Origin: Desulforamulus ferrireducens
GTDB taxonomy: Bacteria > Bacillota > Desulfotomaculia > Desulfotomaculales > Desulfotomaculaceae
Direction: 5' to 3'
Length of the DNA stretch: 64,000 bases
Assembly: GCF_002005145.1 (NCBI RefSeq)
Contig: NZ_CP019698.1
Coordinates: 2,356,001 to 2,420,000, forward strand
Shown: in pieces, positions 31,174 to 38,661 of the stretch
Layout: each line of letters opens with the position of its first letter
How positions within the stretch are numbered: the first letter of the stretch is position 1
The notes under the pieces: generated by a model
Databases searched by the model: none
What the model was told of the DNA's origin: nothing
What the model saw: only the letters and a program-made list of their open reading frames with translations
Translations under genes and position numbers: made by a program

Positions 31174-32550
31174 CTACACCACCCTAGACATCCACGCCAC
31201 ACACTCAACGTGCCCCGTCCAGGGGAACATATCCACCGGTTGCACCTGTAATGTTTGATAGCCCATCCCAGCCAATATTCCCAAATCCCGGGCCAGGGTG
31301 GCTGGGTCGCAAGATACATAGACAACCTTGGGAACTGCTGCCTCTTCTATGGCCTGTAATACCTCCCTTGCACAGCCTTTGCGGGGTGGATCAAGGACTA
31401 CCAGGTCCGGTTTTAATCCCCTTGCCACCATCTGGGGTAGTAGTTTTTCAACCGGTCCAGTGTGGAATTCGGTATTCCTTAAGCCATTCTGCTTGGCATT
31501 TTCCTGAGCATCCTGTACCGCGGCGGGGACTATTTCCATGCCAACCACACGTTTGGCGTGTCCCGCCAGGAAATTGGCAATGGTGCCAATGCCACAATAA
31601 GCATCAATCACTGTTTCCTTACCTGTTAAGCCGGCCATTTGCAAGGTCTTATGATACAATAGTTCAGTCTGTACCGGGTTGACTTGGTAAAAGGAGGAAG
31701 CCGATATGTTAAACTGCAGTCCGTTGAGTACATCTTTTATATAATCTCTGCCAAATAAAACCCGTTCTTCCTTGCCCAGTATGTGCCGCCCCGCACTGGT
31801 GTTAATGTTACGCACCACCGAAACAACTTGGGGGTATCTCTTGATCAAATCCTTAGCCCATTCCCTTTCCCCGGGCCACGGTTCCCCTGATGTGACCAGG
31901 ACCACCATCATCTCACCGGTCTGAAAACCCTTGCGAATGACGATATGTCGAAGCAAACCCGTTTGGTCCGACCAATGGTAGGGTGTTAAATCATAGTCAT
32001 TAATTAACTGTTCTAACCCTGCCACCAGCAAATTGATTTGCTGATCAACCAGGAGGCAGACCTGTTGTCCTAATATGGCAGCCAGTTCATAGGTTCCTTC
32101 GGCAAAAAAGCCCAGCTTGATACGGTTCCCCTCTTGTCCAAGCTGTAAATGAATTTTATTACGGTAGTGCCAGGGATGCTCCATGCCCAAGGTGGGCAGT
32201 ACTGTGACATCTTCTAATTTGCCAATTCTCCTGAGGGCACTTTCTACCACTGATCTTTTATGTGCCAGTTGTTCCAGGTAATCTAAATGTTGCAATTGGC
32301 AGCCGCCACAATACTGGGCAAACTGGCAGGAGGGATTAATTCTTTGGGGGGCCTGCTCACAAATTTCCAGGAGTTCTGCCCGGGCAAAGGACTTTTTCAC
32401 TTGGTTTAGCTGGGCCTTTACCAGTTCCCCCGGCAGTGCGCCGGGCACAAAAACCGCCAAGTTTTCATGTCTTCCTACCCCATCGCCACTATGGGTCAGG
32501 CCGTGTATCTGTAATTCTATAATTTCACCGCTCTTAACGGAATTTTGCAA
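31174..32550 (-). CDS. rlmD: 23S rRNA (uracil-C5)-methyltransferase, RlmD/RumA family
   Basis: The protein has an N-terminal TRAM domain (IIELQIHGLTHSGDGVGR), an iron-sulfur cysteine cluster CxxxxxCGGC (CQFAQYCGGC near residue 80), the SAM motif VIDAYCGIGTI, DPPRKGC, and the catalytic Cys in YVSCDPATLARDLG. The C-terminus PVDMFPWTGHVECVAWM is typical. I prefer TTG 32550, six bases after GAGGTG, over GTG 32559, which overlaps the ribosome site. It uses SAM to methylate C5 of a 23S rRNA uridine. The last ten codons come from the integrated element and the gene stays functional. Confidence 0.92.
   Translation of the reverse strand: MQNSVKSGEIIELQIHGLTHSGDGVGRHENLAVFVPGALPGELVKAQLNQVKKSFARAELLEICEQAPQRINPSCQFAQYCGGCQLQHLDYLEQLAHKRSVVESALRRIGKLEDVTVLPTLGMEHPWHYRNKIHLQLGQEGNRIKLGFFAEGTYELAAILGQQVCLLVDQQINLLVAGLEQLINDYDLTPYHWSDQTGLLRHIVIRKGFQTGEMMVVLVTSGEPWPGEREWAKDLIKRYPQVVSVVRNINTSAGRHILGKEERVLFGRDYIKDVLNGLQFNISASSFYQVNPVQTELLYHKTLQMAGLTGKETVIDAYCGIGTIANFLAGHAKRVVGMEIVPAAVQDAQENAKQNGLRNTEFHTGPVEKLLPQMVARGLKPDLVVLDPPRKGCAREVLQAIEEAAVPKVVYVSCDPATLARDLGILAGMGYQTLQVQPVDMFPWTGHVECVAWMSRVV
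31202..31212. other. Right attachment junction of the rlmD-integrated element
   Basis: CACTCAACGTG within the last codons of rlmD (HVE). Left of it, the codons CVAWMSRVV and the stop are supplied by the element. Confidence 0.8.
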
Positions 32551-32639
32551 AGTGTACACCTCTTTGTTTAATTAGTCACCCATCGCCGCCCACTTACATA
32601 AAGTAAGTTAGGAATATTTTGCCTACGGGAGTGTCTGCT

Positions 32640-33278
32640 ATGGCTCAGTATAAGGTGATTCGGCAAACTCGTCAACTTACTCCCCCCGACCCATGCAATT
32701 GCTACCAAAATGACCATGTGGATTTAGTGGTGGAGGGTGCCGGTATTCGTTTGTGCCGCTTATCTAATCTTAGTGTGCCCGCTGAGGTATCCGCCTATAT
32801 TCCCAGGGTGGAGATTCGCCAGCGGCGCTATGAAAATGGTCAATTAATCTCTGAAGATGAGCGAATCTATAATAGCATTACCGTGGTTCACGCACCCCGT
32901 CACCCCTTAGAAAATCCTGCCGGTCAGGAGTCTCTGCAACAACCGTCACCTGGTAATGGTGACACCAATGACCTGGTACTGGGGCCACCCGGCTCTGATG
33001 ACCCAAGCGGAGAAATTGGCAGCAACAACGACCAAGGCTCCTCAGAATCACCTTCCGGTACACAACCCGCATTACCTAAGCCCCCTGTCGCTCCGGGCTT
33101 GGAACAGCCGGGAGCAGTGACGCCACCGAAAATACCTGCACAACCGGAACCCCATCCCCCACCGGTTGCTCCCCGGGAAGCCAATACCCCCTTTTTGCCC
33201 CGTCCTCTAAGAAAAGAAAGACCCACTAACCCGGTGATTACCATTAATAAAAGGCCACTGGATCATCCCAGGATGTAG
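32640..33278 (+). CDS. Hypothetical protein with proline-rich C-terminal half
   Basis: Start ATG 32640 has GGGAG eight bases upstream; a TTG at 32619 is an alternative. The first 90 residues (YKVIRQTRQLTPPDPCNCYQNDHVDLVVEGAGIRLCRLSNLS...) look like a compact domain with a CNC motif. The rest is low-complexity, rich in Pro, Gly, Ser and Asn, ending in a basic stretch. No signal peptide or membrane segment. I recognise no family. It is divergent from rlmD. Confidence 0.65.
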   Translation: MAQYKVIRQTRQLTPPDPCNCYQNDHVDLVVEGAGIRLCRLSNLSVPAEVSAYIPRVEIRQRRYENGQLISEDERIYNSITVVHAPRHPLENPAGQESLQQPSPGNGDTNDLVLGPPGSDDPSGEIGSNNDQGSSESPSGTQPALPKPPVAPGLEQPGAVTPPKIPAQPEPHPPPVAPREANTPFLPRPLRKERPTNPVITINKRPLDHPRM

Positions 33279-33434
33279 TAAAGGAATCCGCAGCAGGATT
33301 CCTTTTGCGAGAATTTATTAGAATATTAATAATATTTAATCTGTTTTTGCTAGTTTTTCTTTTACCTTTAACATTGTGCAATGTTTCACACTATGGTAAC
33401 ATTTCTTAAATGTTAGGCTAGTGGAGGTGTTAGT

Positions 33435-33623
33435 ATGAATTTTAATAATAAAAATAGCACTAGCTTATACGACCTCTACGATTTAGTGTTTCTGCAAAAA
33501 ATCCGAGACGCCAAACCAAAAAATGCCAAGCTAAAATCCACTAAATTTGGTTTAGTGTTACATTGGGATGGATTTGGCCAAATGATATATGCGCACACCG
33601 GAAAGAGTATCAAACATTGGTAA
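33435..33623 (+). CDS. Small hypothetical protein, 62 residues
   Basis: ATG 33435 is preceded by GGAGGTGTTAGT, a strong ribosome site. The protein (MNFNNKNSTSLYDLYDLVF..., ending TGKSIKHW) is soluble and basic, without recognised motif. The gene lies alone between the hypothetical protein gene and the mobB-moeB gene and ends at a perfect bidirectional terminator. Independent site plus terminator make it a believable small gene. Confidence 0.6.
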   Translation: MNFNNKNSTSLYDLYDLVFLQKIRDAKPKNAKLKSTKFGLVLHWDGFGQMIYAHTGKSIKHW

Positions 33624-33647
33624 AACCCAGGGGAAAGCCCTGGGTTT
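33623..33647. terminator. Bidirectional terminator between the small gene and mobB-moeB
   Basis: AAACCCAGG...CCTGGGTTT hairpin, with T-rich flanks on both strands. It ends the leftward aor-to-mobB run. Confidence 0.8.
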
Positions 33648-33655
33648 ATTGTTTC

Positions 33656-34936
33656 TTATAGTTTGCCACATGCCGGGCAATCTTTATCTCGTTTTACTTC
33701 CACATCCATAAAATTCATGCTGAAAGCATCCATGGTTAACATGCGACCTACCAGCAGTTCCCCTTGACCCAGCAGGTATTTTACTACCTCTGTTGCTTGG
33801 ATAGTGCCAATAATACCCGCCACCGAACCAAGAATACCCACATCAGAAGTGGTCTTGATGGCCTTATCCCCGGGATTTTCCCGAAATATACAGCGGAAGC
33901 AAGGTCCTTTGCCTGGCAGAATGGTCATACACTGCCCCACCATGGAAAGTACCCCGCCATAAATAAAAGGCTTGCCTTCAGCCACACAGGCTTGGTTAAT
34001 AATATAACGGGTGGCCAGATTGTCGGTGGCATCCACCACAATGTCATAGTTTTTTACCAGTTCCGCAGCATTTTCTTCATTAAACCGATAGGGGTAAGTA
34101 ATTACCTCAATCTCCGGGTTGAGTGCCAGTAATTTTTCCCTGGCCGACTCCACCTTGGGCCGACCTAAATCCGACGTGCTATGCAGAATTTGACGCTGCA
34201 AATTGGAGTAATCCACTGTATCAGCATCAATTAATCCTAAGCGGCCAATGCCCGCTGCCCCAAGATAAAAAGCTACCGGCGAACCAAGGCCACCTGTCCC
34301 CACCACCAAGACAGAGGATTGCAGTAATTTAAGCTGACCTGCTTCCCCCACCCCTGGTAATTGAATGTTGCGGTGGTAGCGTTTTTTCTGTTCATGGGAC
34401 AATTCTTTATGGACATTCTGCTTGGATGGTTGCAGAAAGCGCTCCTCGATGAGATCTGCTACCCCCTCTATGTTATTGATATCATAAAGGGGTACCCCAT
34501 AATCCAGGGGCAAATCACTAACCAGGGCCAGCAGTTCCTCCTGAGAACAAACCGGTTGCTGCGAGATGGCCGAGCGTACCAGTTCAATCTTAGGTTGAGA
34601 ACCGGTTTTAAATCCCTCCACGATAACAATATCCATATCTGACATTAGGGAGAGCACTTGTTCCAGGGAGATTTCCCCAGTCAACTTTTTTACCAACCCA
34701 ATACCATCAGGTGTGGCCATGGCTACCATCTCGGCGCCGGCCTGGGCATGTCGCCAGGTATCCTTACCCTCCAGATCAAACTGAAAAACTCCCCGGTGAT
34801 GCTTGACAGTACCTATGCGATAACCTCTTTGGTTCAGGATGTGAATTAGTTTTTCGATCAAGGTTGTTTTACCTGAATTGGAACAGCCCACCAGGGAGAC
34901 CACAGGGGGTAGCTTGTGCCTAGGCCTGGATTTCAA
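33656..34936 (-). CDS. MobB-MoeB fusion protein of molybdopterin cofactor synthesis
   Basis: The 426-residue protein joins two enzymes. Residues 1-165 are MobB, a nucleotide-binding adaptor: P-loop GCSNSGKTT at 17-25, VKHHRGVFQFDLEGKDTWRHAQAGA and the GFKTGSQPKIELVR motif. From about 180 it is a MoeB/ThiF E1-like adenylyltransferase: RYHRNIQLPGVGEAGQ, nucleotide loop GTGGLGSP, DADTVDYSNLQRQ, and two CxxC zinc motifs (CFRC and CPAC). MoeB adenylates the Gly-Gly end of MoaD. The start is TTG 34936 with AGGGG upstream; it overlaps the MOSC gene by 17 bases. The fusion brings cofactor assembly and a late attachment factor together; the MobB role in a tungsten system is unclear. Confidence 0.9.
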   Translation of the reverse strand: MKSRPRHKLPPVVSLVGCSNSGKTTLIEKLIHILNQRGYRIGTVKHHRGVFQFDLEGKDTWRHAQAGAEMVAMATPDGIGLVKKLTGEISLEQVLSLMSDMDIVIVEGFKTGSQPKIELVRSAISQQPVCSQEELLALVSDLPLDYGVPLYDINNIEGVADLIEERFLQPSKQNVHKELSHEQKKRYHRNIQLPGVGEAGQLKLLQSSVLVVGTGGLGSPVAFYLGAAGIGRLGLIDADTVDYSNLQRQILHSTSDLGRPKVESAREKLLALNPEIEVITYPYRFNEENAAELVKNYDIVVDATDNLATRYIINQACVAEGKPFIYGGVLSMVGQCMTILPGKGPCFRCIFRENPGDKAIKTTSDVGILGSVAGIIGTIQATEVVKYLLGQGELLVGRMLTMDAFSMNFMDVEVKRDKDCPACGKL

Positions 34937-35354
34937 TAGTGTCCCCTACCTTTACCTTGCCGCCTGCCAACACCCTGATAAATATACCTTCCTTGGGCAT
35001 CACACAATCACCTGCTTGATAATAGATGGCGCAGCGGGTATGACATTCCTTGCCAATTTGGGTTACTTCTCCCAGGGCCTGCTCACCTATTTTCAACTTT
35101 GTACCAATGGGCAGAGAAACCAAATCTATTCCTTCGGTGGTAAGATTTTCCGCAAAGTCCCCTGGTTTAACATCCAGACCCATTTTTTGCATTTTTTCAA
35201 TGCTTTCCAGCGCCAAAAGGCTTACTTGGCGATGCCAATCACCCACATGGGCATCTCCCTGGATGCCGTGATTTTCCACCAGCAAACCCTCGCCGACGTT
35301 TTTCTTTCTCATACCTTTCTTCGGACTGGTGCAAACTGCTACTATTTTTCCCAT
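34920..35354 (-). CDS. MOSC-domain protein
   Basis: The 144-residue protein is a single MOSC domain: [41 protein letters not shown], and [18 protein letters not shown] with the conserved Cys. MOSC domains are linked to molybdenum cofactor sulfuration and transfer; small MOSC proteins accompany moaC and mog genes. Here it overlaps moaC by 13 bases and mobB-moeB by 17, so translation is coupled. For a tungsten pterin enzyme it may handle sulfur at the cofactor, by inference. Confidence 0.85.
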   Translation of the reverse strand: MGKIVAVCTSPKKGMRKKNVGEGLLVENHGIQGDAHVGDWHRQVSLLALESIEKMQKMGLDVKPGDFAENLTTEGIDLVSLPIGTKLKIGEQALGEVTQIGKECHTRCAIYYQAGDCVMPKEGIFIRVLAGGKVKVGDTIEIQA

Positions 35355-35836
35355 GATTTTTCTCCTTCCCGTACAAAGTCGCCGCTTTTGCCGCCGCTCT
35401 TATGGACTAAACGGATATTTTGAATCACCATGGACTTGTCCACAGCCTTACACATATCATATATGGTCAGTGCTGCAACACTAACGGCAGTAAGAGCTTC
35501 CATTTCCACACCGGTTTTACCATCGGTTTTGACAATCCCTTGTATTTCTACTACATCCGGCGGGAGCAGCTTAAAATCAAGGGTTACGCCGGTAATCATA
35601 ATGGGATGAGCCATGGGGATTAGATTAGGTGTACTTTTGGCTGCCATAATGCCAGCTACCCTGGCCACCCCCAGCACATCGCCCTTGGCCATGCCGCCCT
35701 GCCTGATTAATTCTAAGGTCTCCGGGGACATTTTAACCTCTCCCCGTACCTCGGCCACGCGATGTGTTTCTTTCTTTTCTGTTATATCCACCATGCGGGC
35801 ATTGCCCTGGGCATCGAAGTGTGTTAACTGGGACAA
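35342..35836 (-). CDS. moaC: Cyclic pyranopterin monophosphate synthase MoaC
   Basis: The 164-residue protein has the MoaC blocks: [51 protein letters not shown] with the catalytic His, and [28 protein letters not shown] with the catalytic Lys region. It converts the MoaA product (3',8-cyclo-GTP) to cyclic pyranopterin monophosphate. Its stop overlaps the MOSC gene. Length is normal and no residue of the active site appears altered. Confidence 0.95.
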   Translation of the reverse strand: MSQLTHFDAQGNARMVDITEKKETHRVAEVRGEVKMSPETLELIRQGGMAKGDVLGVARVAGIMAAKSTPNLIPMAHPIMITGVTLDFKLLPPDVVEIQGIVKTDGKTGVEMEALTAVSVAALTIYDMCKAVDKSMVIQNIRLVHKSGGKSGDFVREGEKSWEK

Positions 35837-35842
35837 TTTTTA

Positions 35843-36820
35843 TTATCCTCCTATCTGGCTCATCACCCTGCGGTCTGTCCAACCCTCTTCCATATGGTGT
35901 TGGCTTGGCTTATAGCGTATTGCTTTAGCTATTAAATCAGCTAGTTCCTGCCTGCCGGCTCCGGACCTTAGTGCTGTCTTTAAATCAAATTCCTGCTTGC
36001 CATAGAGACAGGGTCGCAGTTGTCCATTGGCTGTCAAGCGTAAACGGTTACAGCTATGGCAAAAATGATTGCTCATGGCGGTAATCACACCAATGGTTCC
36101 CTTGGCACCGGGCAGTCGATAATATTGCGCCGGTCCACTGCCGGTAATCTTAATTTTTGTCTCCAGGGGGCCAAATTCCTCCTGCAAGCGCTGCAAAATT
36201 TCCTCTGCTTTTATAAAATTGCCCACAGCCCAGGGGTTACATTCGCCAATGGGCATTAACTCGATAAAACGAATATGCAGGGGCAATTCCCTGCTTAAAC
36301 GGGCAAAGTCACCAAATTCCTGATCGTTAACTCCCCGTACCGCCACCACATTAAGTTTAACTGGGTGCAGATTAAGCTCCAGGGCTTTGTTAATACCCCG
36401 CCACACATCAGGGAAGTTACCCACCCGCGTAACCTCACGAAAAGTTTCCGGATTTAGGCTGTCCAAGCTAAAATTGACCCTATTTAAGCCTGACTTTTTT
36501 AAATCTTCAGCCATATCAGCAAACAAAACACCGTTGGTGGTTAGGGAAATATCATCAATGCACGGATTGGCTGAAATGTAGCGAAACAAATCTAAAATAT
36601 TCTTTCTTACCAAGGGTTCGCCACCTGTAATACGCACCTTGGTAATGCCAATATCCGAAGCAGCATCCACCACACGGCTAATTTCTTCCAAGCTTAGTAT
36701 TTCCTGGTGCGGGGTAAATTTTACCCCTTCTGGAGGCATACAGTACACGCAGCGAAAGTTACAACGATCTGTTACCGAAACTCTCAGGTAATTAATCTTT
36801 CTTTGAAAGTTGTCTAGCAT
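35843..36820 (-). CDS. moaA: GTP 3',8-cyclase MoaA
   Basis: The 325-residue radical SAM enzyme has the N-terminal cluster CNFRCVYC, the SAM-binding TGGEP motif, and a second cluster with CHSCNRLR and a later Cys (GQLRPCLYG). It ends IGG, the C-terminal GG tail needed for activity. It makes the first committed step of molybdopterin synthesis from GTP. It lies between tupC and moaC with gaps of 18 and 6 bases, in the operon led by aor. Confidence 0.96.
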   Translation of the reverse strand: MLDNFQRKINYLRVSVTDRCNFRCVYCMPPEGVKFTPHQEILSLEEISRVVDAASDIGITKVRITGGEPLVRKNILDLFRYISANPCIDDISLTTNGVLFADMAEDLKKSGLNRVNFSLDSLNPETFREVTRVGNFPDVWRGINKALELNLHPVKLNVVAVRGVNDQEFGDFARLSRELPLHIRFIELMPIGECNPWAVGNFIKAEEILQRLQEEFGPLETKIKITGSGPAQYYRLPGAKGTIGVITAMSNHFCHSCNRLRLTANGQLRPCLYGKQEFDLKTALRSGAGRQELADLIAKAIRYKPSQHHMEEGWTDRRVMSQIGG

Positions 36821-36838
36821 TACTTTGCCTCCTTTGAT

Positions 36839-37573
36839 TTAAGAAATGTTACTCAAAGGTATCCATTGCAAGAGGCGCACCACTGCCTGGTTTTTCGGAT
36901 TTTTATTAACTTCCTCCGGCTTCCCGGTTTGAATAATTCTGCCTTGATCTAAAACCGATAAGCGATGGGCCAGATGGGGTATTTCCGCGTAGTCATGGGT
37001 AACAAATAATGTAGCAATTTTTGTGCCATGCAGTAGCCTGGCAATATCCAGTAGTAGCTGTCCGCGGGTGGGACTGTCTAACCCTGTAAAGGGTTCATCC
37101 AAAAACAAAACTTCCGGCTGTAAAGCTAAAGCCCGGGCAATGCTCACCCTTTGTGCCTCCCCTCCGGAAAGAAAACGAACTGGCCCATCGGCCAGATGTG
37201 TAATACCTAATTTCTCAAGCCACAGGTTGACCCGTTCCTCTATCTCTTGTTTGGGTATTTTTCTCAACCGCAGGCCCATGGCAATATTCTGCCGCACGGT
37301 CATGTCCAACAGCAGGGGTTGCTGAAAGACAAAAGCCATCCTCTGCCTTAGTTGTCTGAGATTTTTTTTGTTTGCCACTTCCCCTTGAAAGATTACTCTA
37401 CCGGAGGTGGGCTGTTGTAATAGGGCCAGTATTTGCATTAAGGAAGTTTTCCCTGCCCCGTTTACGCCGATCAAGGCGGTTACTTCTCCTTCTTCCAAGG
37501 CAAAATGTTCTATATCCAGAATGGTTCTGCCATTTTTAATAAACTTAATATCCTCTGCCACTAAAATTGACAA
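36839..37573 (-). CDS. tupC: Tungstate-type ABC transporter ATP-binding protein
   Basis: The 244-residue ATPase has Walker A GVNGAGKTS, signature FLSGGEAQRVSIARAL, Walker B VLFLDEPFTGLD and switch His in LFVTHDYAEI. No C-terminal regulatory (Mop-like) domain. It immediately follows the TupB-like permease gene with one base between them, within an operon for a tungsten enzyme and its cofactor, so tungstate (or molybdate) import is the natural reading. The substrate-binding protein TupA is not in this window. Confidence 0.85.
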   Translation of the reverse strand: MSILVAEDIKFIKNGRTILDIEHFALEEGEVTALIGVNGAGKTSLMQILALLQQPTSGRVIFQGEVANKKNLRQLRQRMAFVFQQPLLLDMTVRQNIAMGLRLRKIPKQEIEERVNLWLEKLGITHLADGPVRFLSGGEAQRVSIARALALQPEVLFLDEPFTGLDSPTRGQLLLDIARLLHGTKIATLFVTHDYAEIPHLAHRLSVLDQGRIIQTGKPEEVNKNPKNQAVVRLLQWIPLSNIS

Positions 37574-37574
37574 C

Positions 37575-38273
37575 CTACGGACACCTCCCCCGTTGTTGGG
37601 CTATAGTTAAAACTGCTGTTACCGTAAAGGCTAAGAATAACAGAATTAGGCTTAAGGCCATACCTAATTCTTGTTGTCCTTTGTTCACTGCCAGTACTGT
37701 GGCTGTGGTCAGTGCCCTGGTGTAACCAACTAAATTGCCGCCCACCATCATCGAGGCTCCGACCTCGGAAACCGCCCCACCAAAACCAGCCATGACCGCC
37801 GCCAACAGACCTAACCGTGCTTCCCTGGCCATTAACCACATTAATTGCCATCTGGAAGCCCCCAGGGATAGTATTTGCAATTTTAATTTCGGATGCAACT
37901 GTTGAAAGGCAGCCAGGGTAAAACCCGTCACAATGGGACTGGCGATAATCCCCTGGGCAATAATCATAGCTGTGGGTGTGTAAAGCAATCCAAGCATACC
38001 TAAAGGGCCGTAACGGCTGAGCAGGATCCACACTACCAAACCTACTACCACAGGTGGCAAACCCATACCAAAGTTGACGATACTCACCACTAAGTTTCGC
38101 CCGGGAAAGGAAGTCAGGGCCAGGAAAAAGCCCACCGGTACACCTATTAAAACAGCAATGAGAGTGGCACTACCGGAAACCTTTAAGGTTAATAAAGCAA
38201 TTTCAATAATTTCTTTGTCTCCTGCTAAAAGAAGATCGATTGCGATTAATAACCCTTGCCAAAAAACTTCCAC
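37575..38273 (-). CDS. tupB: Tungstate-type ABC transporter permease
   Basis: The 232-residue membrane protein has five to six helices and the inner membrane EAA-like loop EVGASMMVGGNLVGYTRALTTATVLAV, the sequence pattern of TupB. The segment ASRWQLMWLMAREARLGLLAAVMAGFG is the coupling region. It belongs with the ATPase encoded directly downstream. Because the binding-protein gene is missing nearby, one elsewhere must serve the transporter, or the operon has lost it. The preceding gap (38281-38366) has no gene. Confidence 0.85.
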   Translation of the reverse strand: MEVFWQGLLIAIDLLLAGDKEIIEIALLTLKVSGSATLIAVLIGVPVGFFLALTSFPGRNLVVSIVNFGMGLPPVVVGLVVWILLSRYGPLGMLGLLYTPTAMIIAQGIIASPIVTGFTLAAFQQLHPKLKLQILSLGASRWQLMWLMAREARLGLLAAVMAGFGGAVSEVGASMMVGGNLVGYTRALTTATVLAVNKGQQELGMALSLILLFLAFTVTAVLTIAQQRGRCP

Positions 38274-38366
38274 TAACTAACTCACCGCCATTATGTTTAT
38301 TAAAGCATAACGTACCTTTCGGGAAGGGCAGAGGGATTTCCCCTGCCCCTGACTCCCCTTAAGAAC

Positions 38367-38603
38367 TTAACCGCCACCAACAGGCGGAAATAGGGCAACC
38401 CGGTCACCGTCCTGTAAAACGGTGTCTAAGGATTTATGCAGTCCGTTTACCAGAGAGCTAAAGACTTCCTGCTCGGGAATCTTGTATTGTGCCAGTATAT
38501 CCCGAATGGTTACACCTTCAGCCAACTCCAGCTTAATCAGTTCCCCATAACGGGTACCTGTGTATCTTTCCAGGCCTGTATATACCCTTAATTCAATCAA
38601 CAT
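38367..38603 (-). CDS. moaD: MoaD/ThiS-like sulfur carrier protein
   Basis: The 78-residue ubiquitin-like protein (ELRVYTGLERYTGTRYGELIKLELAEGVTIRDIL) ends FPPVGGG, the Gly-Gly terminus that MoeB adenylates and that becomes a thiocarboxylate for molybdopterin synthase. The gene lies 58 bases after aor and is part of the same run. It is the normal partner for the MoeB half of the fusion enzyme downstream. MoaE, the other synthase subunit, is not in this window. Confidence 0.88.
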   Translation of the reverse strand: MLIELRVYTGLERYTGTRYGELIKLELAEGVTIRDILAQYKIPEQEVFSSLVNGLHKSLDTVLQDGDRVALFPPVGGG

Positions 38604-38661
38604 GTCCCGGTCACCTCAAAGCTCATTATACTACAAATTCTACAAGTTGTCTGGCAATATT

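Larger units (their letters stand above)
2348..31212. mobile_element. Integrated element: decayed prophage with cargo, inserted in the rlmD 3' end
   Basis: The element is bounded by the direct repeat CACTCAACGTG at 2348-2358 and 31202-31212. The native rlmD tail lies just outside the left repeat and the rlmD body outside the right repeat, exactly the geometry of integration within a gene end. Inside are a serine-recombinase cluster, lysis, tail and partial head genes on the minus strand, an Erm methylase, a FetAB-like exporter and several IS elements. Terminase, portal and protease genes are absent, the tape measure has a stop codon and one recombinase is frameshifted, so it is probably not an autonomous phage now. 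Confidence 0.8.

Noticed and set aside
36839-38273. Molybdate transporter ModBC instead of TupBC
   Set aside because: Permease pattern and the neighbouring tungsten AOR favour tungstate; no Mop domain in the ATPase. Specificity still rests on the missing binding protein.
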